A stretch of 41,395 nucleotides of DNA from Rhodospirillaceae bacterium (lineage in GTDB: Bacteria > Pseudomonadota > Alphaproteobacteria > Rhodospirillales > JABHCV01), in assembly GCA_014382375.1 (NCBI GenBank), contig JACNJU010000041.1, forward strand, positions 1 to 41,395, in the 5' to 3' direction. Under the pieces are notes generated by a model. That model had not been told where the DNA came from and made no database searches. It saw nothing but the letters and a program-made list of their open reading frames with translations. Shown here in pieces: positions 17,660 to 25,862 of the stretch. The position numbers were made by a program, and so were the translations under genes. Position 1 is the stretch's first letter; each line of letters starts with the position of its first letter.

Positions 17660-18014
17660 CTAAACTTTAGGAAAGCACCCGCGCTTCTCAAGTTGATAGA
17701 TCAGCATGGTGTTGCGGACGTAATCGTGGGCGACGTCACGTGCCGTATCCATGCAACTGGTCGGGGCCGATGAAATGTATTTACCCGCCAAGACACGTCC
17801 GATACCCTTCGGCTGCCAAATAATGCGCAAAGGTCGGCACTTCCGACGAGAATTCTACAGCATTGTCCCAGGCGGCGGTTTTAGATGGCAACCGCCCACT
17901 CATCATCACGAAGCGCGAGGGCGCACATAGCTGGGCCAGTTGATCGGGAATAATCATAACGATGTTCGGACGCGATGATAATTCGGACAGGGGATGCTCC
18001 GTATGCCTGATCAA
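17660..18014 (-). pseudogene. Choline-sulfatase-like gene, decayed
   Basis: The frame starts with RPNIVMIIPDQLA, a sulfatase N-terminus with its metal-binding Asp. It then jumps directly to LCAPSRFVMMSGRLPS, which holds the formylglycine motif CxPxR. About 45 residues normally found between them are missing. It continues AVEFSSEVPTFAHYLAAEGYRTCLGG and meets TAA where sulfatases have the Lys of GKMHF. The same frame then reads IHFIGPDQLHGY, still sulfatase-like, before a second stop. After that, another frame (17752 to 17660) encodes VAHDYVRNTMLIYQLEKRGC, a C-terminal fragment of unrecognised origin. This is a relic of a choline-sulfatase (BetC-like) gene with an internal deletion, a nonsense change and 3' loss. 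The 18015-18141 stretch holds only the promoter region of the next gene. Confidence 0.8.
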
Positions 18015-18141
18015 ACTCTAAAAGACCTTTTCCCTTCTATTCTTAATTACAGAGATTTGGAAATATTAAAGCTGTTTCCGGTGGCGTTGATTTCACTGTA
18101 TTATTTTTAAATTCCAGTTTGCCAGAAAGTACCAACACGCT

Positions 18142-18915
18142 ATGAGCTTCGAGAAGACAGTTATTCGGTTTGAACGCAAGGGCCCCGCAGAAACAGGGTT
18201 GCAGCCAATGCAGCTTGATCAGGCTGATTTTCAATCCGAGTTGCCCGAGCAATATCTGCATGAATACTACGCAGATGAGGCCTTGGGCTTAAGCGTGGGC
18301 GTCTGGACGACGACCACCATGCAGGAACAATTTGGCCCGTACCCCGGTGATGAGTTCATGTGGGTTCTAGAAGGTCAGGTCGCCATTGTTGATGGCGATG
18401 GAAACGAAACGACGGTTAAAGCGGGGCAATCTTTCTGCATTCGCAACGCCATACCCGTTAGCTGGAAACAGGTCGGGTTTTTAAGAAAATTCTATATGAC
18501 CTACGCAGACCCGAATGCTGCTACCCCTGAAATCGCTTCAGCTGAGGGCGGCGTTATGATCCTTGATCAGGCAACCCTTGAGGCTGGTTTGATAAAGATG
18601 GATAGCACCGGCCCCCTGGTGATCGTTGGCGATGCGCCGCTGCAACGTGACAATGTTCTTTTCACTAACGATGCTGGAAACATGTTTGTCGGCATGTGGG
18701 ACAGCACGGCCTTTGATAGCGAGATGAGGCCATTTCCCTGGCATGAATTCGTACAACTGCTGGAAGGGGAACTGACGATCACCGAGGGGGACGGCAAGGC
18801 CCACCAGTTCACAGCCGGGGACGCCTTCTTCATTCCCATGGGCACGGTCTGTCGCTGGCAGACGAGCGGTACCATCAAGAAATATTATGCGATTGTTGAC
18901 CATGCCGCAGATTGA
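18142..18915 (+). CDS. Double-cupin (DUF861/cupin_3) protein
   Basis: The 257-residue protein has two similar cupin halves. The first (about 40-130) includes GPYPGDEFMWVLEGQVAIVDGDG and VKAGQSFCIRNAIPVSWK. The second (about 165-250) includes FPWHEFVQLLEGELTITEGDG and FTAGDAFFIPMGTVCRWQ. The E-F-x2-x-LEG-x3-I pattern is that of cupin_3 proteins. The first half lacks the usual metal-binding His pair and the second has a single His in PWHEF, so metal binding is uncertain. It converges on the PuuB-like oxidase with only 7 nt between stops. Cupins of this type often accompany amine or amino-acid oxidases, but no reaction can be assigned. Confidence 0.8.
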   Translation: MSFEKTVIRFERKGPAETGLQPMQLDQADFQSELPEQYLHEYYADEALGLSVGVWTTTTMQEQFGPYPGDEFMWVLEGQVAIVDGDGNETTVKAGQSFCIRNAIPVSWKQVGFLRKFYMTYADPNAATPEIASAEGGVMILDQATLEAGLIKMDSTGPLVIVGDAPLQRDNVLFTNDAGNMFVGMWDSTAFDSEMRPFPWHEFVQLLEGELTITEGDGKAHQFTAGDAFFIPMGTVCRWQTSGTIKKYYAIVDHAAD

Positions 18916-18922
18916 AGAATCT

Positions 18923-20329
18923 CTAGCAGGCAAATCCCATATTGAAGAAATCCAGAAACTTTAACCATAGCCCCCGTTTGCCTCCGTTGGCATCGGCTTT
19001 TGCAAGGGCGTGGCGGGTCAGGGTCACGCCAATCCAGCGAAAGGGTTCAGGGACCCAGTTCATGGCCCGCCTTTTGACAAACAGCGTGTCCAGAACATCG
19101 CTGGGCTGATAACCCAGTAATTCCAGGCCAATGCGGGCGCCAAACCGGGTAGCCCCGACACCCAGCCCCGTGTAACCCACGGCCCACGACACGCGCCCGT
19201 CAAAAGCAACGCCCGGGACCATGCAGAACCGTGTTGATGAGGCAATAATGCCGCTCCAGCGGTGGCTGAACCTGACTCCCTGCAACTGCGGAAAGGTTTC
19301 AAAGAATTCTTTAGACAGACGTTCAAATCGACCCCGGTCATCGGCGACACCCTGATCCGTGCGGCTGCCAAAATAATAGCAAACGGCACCGCCGCCGCCC
19401 CAGGTAATGCGGTTGTCCTTTGTCAATCGGTAATAATGAAACATGTTGGCTTCGTTTGAGAGGGCATGACGGGTTTTACCCCAGCCGATGGCTTCTAGCT
19501 GTTCGGGGGTTAAGGGTTCGGTGGCGATTTGATAATCCCAGACGGGTATCACTTGTTTGCGGATTTGCGGGAGCAGACTGCGAAAGGCATTGGTCGCCAT
19601 CAGAATTTTGTCGCTTCGGATGGCCCCACCGCCACAGGTCGTCATCATGCCATCACCATCAGGGGTGACATCAAGGACGGGTGTGTTCTCGAAAATGCGC
19701 ACGCCCAGCGACAGGATGGTTTCCTTCAACCCCCAGCAAAGCTTGCCAGGGTTGACCACGCCGTCTTGTCCCTCGCGATGCCATAACCCGGCCGTATAGG
19801 TGGGGGAGTTGACTTCGCGGCGCATGTCATCACCATCAAACCAGACGACATCCCGGCCCAGTGCTTTTTCGGCTTCAAATTGTGTCCGTAACTTGGTGGC
19901 CATGGGTTCGTTGGTGGCGACTGATAAATGGCCGACATGCTCGTACTCGGCGTCAATGTTGTAGCGTTCCAGAGTTTCGATAAATTCCTTCATGTTCTGT
20001 AGTCCCAGTTCCTCAAGGCGTTCCTTTTCACCGGGAAAATGGTAGTCGCTGTTGGTTTCGCCGTGGGTCAGGCTGGTGTTCAGGAAACCACCGTTGCGCC
20101 CGGAGGCCCCATCACCAACAAAGGTTTGCTCAACCAGCATAATATCAAGGTCAGGCAGTCGTTCCTTGGCCTGCAAGGCTGCCCAAAGGCCAGTGAAACC
20201 GCCACCGACTATCAGCAACTGACAACGGGCATTCCCCTCCAATGACGCCAAGATATCTGGCCTGCCCCCGGAATCGAGCCAGACGGGACGGTATGTTGAA
20301 TCACTTAACGCAGCCACATGTGGTTCCAT
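18923..20329 (-). CDS. FAD-dependent amine/amino-acid oxidase (DAO family, PuuB-like)
   Basis: The 468-residue flavoprotein has a dinucleotide-binding fold at LLIVGGGFTGLWAALQAKER. It also has SGRNGGF, the second FAD contact typical of the PuuB/DadA group, and a late SWAVGYTGLGVGATRFGA segment. This subgroup oxidises secondary or primary amines such as gamma-glutamylputrescine or glycine derivatives. A ribosome site GAAGG lies upstream of the ATG at 20329. It follows DUF1244 after 15 nt on the same strand. A C26 hydrolase nearby makes polyamine use conceivable, but the substrate cannot be read from sequence. Confidence 0.85.
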   Translation of the reverse strand: MEPHVAALSDSTYRPVWLDSGGRPDILASLEGNARCQLLIVGGGFTGLWAALQAKERLPDLDIMLVEQTFVGDGASGRNGGFLNTSLTHGETNSDYHFPGEKERLEELGLQNMKEFIETLERYNIDAEYEHVGHLSVATNEPMATKLRTQFEAEKALGRDVVWFDGDDMRREVNSPTYTAGLWHREGQDGVVNPGKLCWGLKETILSLGVRIFENTPVLDVTPDGDGMMTTCGGGAIRSDKILMATNAFRSLLPQIRKQVIPVWDYQIATEPLTPEQLEAIGWGKTRHALSNEANMFHYYRLTKDNRITWGGGGAVCYYFGSRTDQGVADDRGRFERLSKEFFETFPQLQGVRFSHRWSGIIASSTRFCMVPGVAFDGRVSWAVGYTGLGVGATRFGARIGLELLGYQPSDVLDTLFVKRRAMNWVPEPFRWIGVTLTRHALAKADANGGKRGLWLKFLDFFNMGFAC

Positions 20330-20344
20330 GTAACACCTTCAGGA

Positions 20345-20665
<321 letters not shown>

Positions 20666-20685
20666 TGGTCGTCTCTCTTGTTCCA

Positions 20686-21957
20686 TTAACGTTTGGCAGC
20701 GCGCCAGCCGATATCGGTACGGTAGAAGCCTTCCGGCCAGTCGATTTTGGCGACCGCCTTGTAAGCCAGTTTTTGTGCCTGGGCGACAGTTTTCGCTTTC
20801 GTCGTAATGCCCAGCACCCGCCCCCCATTGGCCAACAATGCGCCGTTTTCGGCTTTTGTCCCAGCGTGGAAGACAAAAACGCCGTCCATGGCGTTCGCTT
20901 CTTCTACACCTCTGATTTCGCTGCCAATTTCATATCGACCGGGATAACCATTGGCCGCCATAACAACAATCAGGGTGGCCTCGTCATGCCATTTCAGTTT
21001 GATTTTATCGAGCGTGCCATCGGCACTGGCAATCAGGGCTGTCAGGATGTCGGATTTCAACGCCAGCATCAGCGGCTGACATTCCGGGTCACCGAAGCGG
21101 ACGTTAAATTCGATCAATTTAGGTCCCGTACTGGTGATCATCAGGCCAGCGTACAAAACTCCTTTGTAGGGCTTGCCTTCTGCCGCCATCGCCTTGATCG
21201 TCGGGGTGATGATTTTATCCATGATCCGGGTGGCCATGGCGTCATCAACGATCGGGGCGGGGGTATAGGCACCCATGCCGCCGGTGTTGGGGCCTTCATC
21301 GCCATCGAAGGCGGCCTTGTGATCCTGCGCGGACCTGAGGGCAACGGCATTAACACCGTCGCAAAGGACAAAGAAGCTGGCTTCCTCACCCTCCATGAAT
21401 TCCTCGATGATAACTTCCTCGCCGGCCCCGCCGAAGGCTCGTTCGGTCATAATGTGGTCGACCGCAGCGTAGGCTTCATTCTTGTTCTGGCAGATGATAA
21501 CGCCCTTACCCGCAGCCAGCCCGTCCGCCTTGACGACAATGGGCGTTTTGTGGCGCAGGATGAATTCCTTGGCGGCTTCCGGTTCGTCGAAACGCCCGTA
21601 TTCGGCGCTTGGGATATTGTATTTGGCGGATAAATCCTTCATGAAGCCTTTTGAGCCTTCAAGGGCCGCTGCGGCGGCGCTTGGGCCAAAGGCCAGAATA
21701 TCGGCTTCTTCAAGTCTGTCGACCAAGCCATCAACCAGGGGCGCTTCGGGGCCGACGACGACAAAGTCGATGGCGTTATCGATTGCGAAACCGACAAGGG
21801 CATCAATATCATCGGCGCCGATATCAACACAGATGGCAATCCCATCAATACCGGCGTTACCGGGGGCGCAGAACAGTTCATCGCACTTTGGCGACTTGGC
21901 GATGGCCCAGCATAAGGAATGCTCACGACCACCTGAACCGACAACCAAAACCTTCAT
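20686..21957 (-). CDS. purD: Phosphoribosylamine-glycine ligase
   Basis: The 423-residue ATP-grasp enzyme makes glycinamide ribonucleotide in de novo purine synthesis. It opens with MKVLVVGSGGREHSLCWAIA and carries VVVGPEAPLVDGLVD, VVKADGLAAGKGV and FNVRFGDPECQPLM, all PurD hallmarks. The ATG at 21957 follows GAAGGATTTTAAG, a good ribosome site. The open frame to 22146 only runs antisense into xseA. It is transcribed divergently from xseA with 49 nt between starts. Length is normal. Confidence 0.97.
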   Translation of the reverse strand: MKVLVVGSGGREHSLCWAIAKSPKCDELFCAPGNAGIDGIAICVDIGADDIDALVGFAIDNAIDFVVVGPEAPLVDGLVDRLEEADILAFGPSAAAAALEGSKGFMKDLSAKYNIPSAEYGRFDEPEAAKEFILRHKTPIVVKADGLAAGKGVIICQNKNEAYAAVDHIMTERAFGGAGEEVIIEEFMEGEEASFFVLCDGVNAVALRSAQDHKAAFDGDEGPNTGGMGAYTPAPIVDDAMATRIMDKIITPTIKAMAAEGKPYKGVLYAGLMITSTGPKLIEFNVRFGDPECQPLMLALKSDILTALIASADGTLDKIKLKWHDEATLIVVMAANGYPGRYEIGSEIRGVEEANAMDGVFVFHAGTKAENGALLANGGRVLGITTKAKTVAQAQKLAYKAVAKIDWPEGFYRTDIGWRAAKR

Positions 21958-22006
21958 CTTAAAATCCTTCTTCATTTCCACAACACCACCATACATACTG
22001 TCGGCC

Positions 22007-23416
22007 ATGACTGAAAAGACATCCCTTGAAGAATCTGTACATAATCTTCCGGAACTTTCCGTGGGGGAACTGTCGCAGGCGCTGAAAAGTACCCTTGAGG
22101 ACCGTTTTCCAAGGGTTCGGGTGCGTGGCGAGATTACCGGCTTCAAACGTGCCGCATCGGGTCATTTGTACCTTCGCCTGAAAGATGACGACGCTGTGCT
22201 CGACGGGGTTTGCTGGCGCGGCGCTGCGGGTCGCCTGTCTATCGCCCCTGAAGATGGCATGGAAGTGGTGGCGACGGGACGGATTACCGCATACGGGGCA
22301 CGCTCAAGCTATCAGATCGTTATTGATTCCATTGAGCTTGCGGGTGAAGGCGCACTTCTTAAACTGCTGCAGGAACGAAAAAACCGGCTCACCGAAGAAG
22401 GGCTTTTTGATCCGGAGCGTAAAAAGGAACTGCCCTTCCTGCCGCAAGTCATCGGCGTTGTCAGTTCACCGACCGGGGCGGTCATCCGCGATATCCTGCA
22501 TCGCCTTTCGGACCGCTTCCCGGTTCGTGTCATCTTGTGGCCGGTGCTGGTTCAGGGCGACAAGGCGGCTGCGGAAATCAGCGCCGCCATCAACGGCTTC
22601 AGCGCCTTGACGGCAGGTGGCACGGTCCCCCGCCCTGATTTGTTGATTGTCGCGCGCGGTGGCGGCTCCCTTGAAGACCTTATGGCCTTTAACGAAGAAC
22701 AGGTCGTTCGTGCTGCAGCCAGCTGCACCGTGCCCCTGATATCGGCCGTCGGCCATGAAACCGACACAACCCTGATTGATTATGCCGCCGACATGCGGGC
22801 ACCGACGCCAACCGCCGCCGCAGAACTGGCGGTTCCGGTGCGCTCTGAATTACAGGCGCAGGTCATGGACAGCGGTTTGCGACTGGTCAATGTCATGAAT
22901 CGCACCCTGACTCAGCACAGGGCAATACTTGAAGGGCTAGCGCGGGGATTGCCGAATTTACGCCGGGTTGTCGAAGACTCCTCCCAGCGTCTTGATGACT
23001 GGGCCGAACGCTTAACGTTCAGTCTGCGTACGGGATTGGCAAGTCGTCGGGCTCGTCTCGCTGAAACGGCGGCGGCGATTGCCAAACCGGGTCAACGCAT
23101 TGAACATGCCCGGGTCAGGTTGAACGGCGTTGCGCGGGCTATAAAGCAGGGCGCTAAAGGACTCGTCAGTGAACGCCGGCAAAAGTTGGCGCAGGCGGCG
23201 GCGTTGCTGGAAAGTTTTTCCTATCAGCGGGTGCTGGAACGGGGTTTTGCGCTGGTTAGCGACAATGCCGATAATGCCCTTTCAGCGGTTGGCGAGGTCA
23301 AACCCGGTATGGGTCTTCAAATACGGTTCCATGATGGAAAAGTCGCGGCAAACGCTACCGGTAAGCCTGTGAAAAAACCCAAAAAAGATGACGGAAAGCA
23401 AGGAAACCTGTTGTGA
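22007..23416 (+). CDS. xseA: Exodeoxyribonuclease VII large subunit
   Basis: The 469-residue protein has an N-terminal OB-fold (LSVGELSQALKSTLEDRFPR, RVRGEITGFKRAASGHLY). The catalytic region follows with GVVSSPTGAVIRDI, VARGGGSLEDLMAFN and GHETDTTLIDYAADMRAPTPTAAAE. A long helical C-terminal half comes last. With XseB it degrades single-stranded DNA to oligonucleotides. The ATG at 22007 is chosen by the family start. The longer frame from 21482 is antisense to purD. The stop overlaps the M23 gene as GTGA. xseB is not in the window. Confidence 0.96.
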   Translation: MTEKTSLEESVHNLPELSVGELSQALKSTLEDRFPRVRVRGEITGFKRAASGHLYLRLKDDDAVLDGVCWRGAAGRLSIAPEDGMEVVATGRITAYGARSSYQIVIDSIELAGEGALLKLLQERKNRLTEEGLFDPERKKELPFLPQVIGVVSSPTGAVIRDILHRLSDRFPVRVILWPVLVQGDKAAAEISAAINGFSALTAGGTVPRPDLLIVARGGGSLEDLMAFNEEQVVRAAASCTVPLISAVGHETDTTLIDYAADMRAPTPTAAAELAVPVRSELQAQVMDSGLRLVNVMNRTLTQHRAILEGLARGLPNLRRVVEDSSQRLDDWAERLTFSLRTGLASRRARLAETAAAIAKPGQRIEHARVRLNGVARAIKQGAKGLVSERRQKLAQAAALLESFSYQRVLERGFALVSDNADNALSAVGEVKPGMGLQIRFHDGKVAANATGKPVKKPKKDDGKQGNLL

Positions 23417-24222
23417 GTAAGGGGTTTTTAGTTCTTGTCTTATTCCTGTTTTCCCCCCGTGCCGATGCTGGTGAAGTCAGCCTTGAGGGTAATTTCATCC
23501 AGGGGGGACTTGTTATCGGAAAAACAGAACCCGGTAACAGGGTCGAGCTCGATGGTAAACGACTGGCCCTTTCCACCGATGGCCGCTTCCTGATCGGGTT
23601 TGGCCGCGATGCGCCAGATCAGGCGGTTCTGAATATCACCGGCAGTGATGGAAAATCAGATCGTCGAACGCTGAACGTGGCGACCCGGCAATACAAGGTT
23701 CAGCGCATTGATGGTCTGCCCGCAGGAAAAGTAACGCCGAAACCTGAAGACGTGGCCCGCATCAAGGCTGACAATGCGGGAATTGGCCGGGTGCGGGGAC
23801 TCGATACGGCTGATGCCTATTTTGCCGGGGGTTTTATTTGGCCGGTGACAGGGCCGCTTTCAGGGGTTTTCGGATCCCAGCGGATTCTTAACGGCAAGCC
23901 GAAAAATCCCCACAACGGTACCGATATTGCGGCCCCGGAAGGAACCATCATCAAGGCCCCGTCCGATGCCAGGGTCGCCCTGGTCAATGATGACATGTTC
24001 TATACGGGTAAAACACTGATGCTCGATCACGGGCTCGGCTTGACCAGCGTCTACGCCCACATGAGCGCCATACTGGTCAAGCAGGGGGCAATGGTGAAAA
24101 AGGGAACGCCGATCGGCAAAGTCGGTAAAACCGGGCGGGTTACAGGTGCCCATCTGCATTGGGGCGTGACGTTGGGACGCACCCATCTCGACCCGGCCCT
24201 GATCGCCGGGAAAATGCCTTGA
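23413..24222 (+). CDS. Exported M23 (LytM-like) peptidase
   Basis: The 269-residue protein has a signal peptide (MSKGFLVLVLFLFSPRADAG) and a beta-rich region to about residue 110. A C-terminal M23 domain carries all zinc ligands: H167 and D171 in HNGTD, H216 in YAHMS, and H247/H249 in HLHW. It is expected to cut peptidoglycan cross-links in the periplasm, or to bind amidases. The GTG start at 23413 overlaps the xseA stop. The gene converges on uxaA 11 nt further on. This is the second M23 protein in the window, and the two resemble each other only at the zinc motifs. Confidence 0.92.
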   Translation: MSKGFLVLVLFLFSPRADAGEVSLEGNFIQGGLVIGKTEPGNRVELDGKRLALSTDGRFLIGFGRDAPDQAVLNITGSDGKSDRRTLNVATRQYKVQRIDGLPAGKVTPKPEDVARIKADNAGIGRVRGLDTADAYFAGGFIWPVTGPLSGVFGSQRILNGKPKNPHNGTDIAAPEGTIIKAPSDARVALVNDDMFYTGKTLMLDHGLGLTSVYAHMSAILVKQGAMVKKGTPIGKVGKTGRVTGAHLHWGVTLGRTHLDPALIAGKMP

Positions 24223-24232
24223 CGTCGCGGCG

Positions 24233-25759
24233 CTACATCTGGGCGCCAACCTGCCAGGGCACAAATTCGGCGTCCCCAAAGTCAAGCTCTTCGGATTTGG
24301 TTTTCTCACCCGAGGCCACGGCAAGCATCTTTTTGAAAATGCTCTCGCCGACCTCATCAAGGCTCTGGGTGCCATCAACGATGGTACCGCAGTTGATGTC
24401 CATATCTTCGCTCATATGATCGTACATGGGTGTGTTGGTTGCCAATTTCAGGGATGGCACCGGCTTGTTGCCGTAAACTGAACCACGACCGGTGGTGAAG
24501 GCGACAAGATTACAGCCCGAGGCGACTTCGCCGGTGATTGAGGCCGGGTCATAACCGGGGCTGTCCATAAAGGCGAAGCCTTTGGTGGTTATGGGTTCAG
24601 CATATTTATAGACGCCGACCAGATTGGTCGAACCTCCCTTGGCGACAGCGCCTAAGGATTTTTCAAGGATCGTCGTCAGTCCCCCGGCCTTGTTGCCCGG
24701 TGTCGGGTTGTTATTCATGCTGCCGCCGTTCCGGGCCGCGTAGTCTTCCCACCAGTGAATCCGTTCGATCAATTTTTCGCCGATGTCACGGGTACTGGCG
24801 CGACGGGTTAGCAGATGCTCGGCACCGTAAATTTCGGGTGTTTCGGCAAGCACGCCCGAGCCACCATGGCGGACCAGATGATCAATGGCGATGCCCAGCG
24901 CCGGATTCGCGGTGATTCCGGAATATCCGTCCGATCCACCGCATTGAAGGGCCACAGTCAGTTCCGATGCGGGCACGGTTTCCCGGTGGGCTTGGTTGGC
25001 GCGGGGCAGGATACTTTGAAACCACCTGACGGCTTCTTCGACGGTTTTTCGGGTCCCGCCCTCCTGCTGGATGGTGGTGTAGTGGAAGGTTTCCTCCGCT
25101 GGTTTACCCATGACATCCAGCATCAGGGGAATTTGATTGGCTTCGCAACCCAGGCCAAGCATTAGCATGGAAGCAAAATTAGCATGTCTGGCGTGACCCC
25201 ATATGGTCCGTTGCAGCATGTTGAAGCCCTCATCGTCGGTGGCCGTGCAGCAGCCGGCGCCGTGAACAATGGGAACAATGCCATCAACATTGGGATAGTC
25301 ATCCAGAATACCACGTTTTTCTATCTCTCGGGCGATATGCTTGGCTACGGTGGCGGAGCAATTCACCGACGTGACGATGCCGATATAGTTGCGGGTGCCG
25401 ACTTTTCCATCTTCGCGACGGTAGCCTTCAAAGGTGGCGCGCTCCGCATCGGGCACCATAGTGCTCTCAACGGTCGCTTTGCCGAAGGCATAATCACGTT
25501 CAAAATCACCCATGGAAAGATTGTGAACATGGACATGCTCCCCCGGTTCAATATGGGTCGAAGCAAACCCGATAATCTGACCGTATTTAAGGACCGCCTG
25601 TCCTTCCTCTATAGGGCGAAGCGCCAGCTTGTGGCCACGCGGGACCGGTTGACTGGCGATAATACCAGCGGGTTCCACACGTTCGCCCTTGGCAACTTCG
25701 ACGGGAACCACTGCGACATTGTCTTTTTCGCTTAGCTGGATTGATGTTTTGGGGGTCAT
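24233..25759 (-). CDS. uxaA: UxaA-family hydro-lyase (altronate/galactarate dehydratase type)
   Basis: The 508-residue single-chain UxaA-type dehydratase has an N-terminal SAF domain (about 10-85, with EPGEHVHVHNL). The large catalytic domain has GTRNYIGIVTSVNCS, GAGCC, LGLGCEANQI, QCGGSDGYSGITANPALG and SGCNLVAFTTGRGS. The many cysteines are the expected iron-site residues. Members dehydrate sugar acids such as altronate or galactarate. GGAGAGAAG precedes the ATG. No hexuronate transporter or other uxa genes are nearby, so the physiological sugar acid is open. It lies about 100 nt downstream of the hybrid kinase on the same strand. Confidence 0.88.
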   Translation of the reverse strand: MTPKTSIQLSEKDNVAVVPVEVAKGERVEPAGIIASQPVPRGHKLALRPIEEGQAVLKYGQIIGFASTHIEPGEHVHVHNLSMGDFERDYAFGKATVESTMVPDAERATFEGYRREDGKVGTRNYIGIVTSVNCSATVAKHIAREIEKRGILDDYPNVDGIVPIVHGAGCCTATDDEGFNMLQRTIWGHARHANFASMLMLGLGCEANQIPLMLDVMGKPAEETFHYTTIQQEGGTRKTVEEAVRWFQSILPRANQAHRETVPASELTVALQCGGSDGYSGITANPALGIAIDHLVRHGGSGVLAETPEIYGAEHLLTRRASTRDIGEKLIERIHWWEDYAARNGGSMNNNPTPGNKAGGLTTILEKSLGAVAKGGSTNLVGVYKYAEPITTKGFAFMDSPGYDPASITGEVASGCNLVAFTTGRGSVYGNKPVPSLKLATNTPMYDHMSEDMDINCGTIVDGTQSLDEVGESIFKKMLAVASGEKTKSEELDFGDAEFVPWQVGAQM

Positions 25760-25862
25760 CGGTTCTTCTCTCCAGGATCAAGTGTCATGGTATTTTCAGG
25801 GCATAATCATACGCCGGACAAGCAGAAGAATCCTTACAGTAAATATTTCTTTTTTTTGATTT

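Noticed and set aside
18909-18922. AGATT/AATCT hairpin across the cupin and oxidase stops
   Set aside because: The stem is only 5 bp, is AT-rich and has no T-run. It is likely chance.
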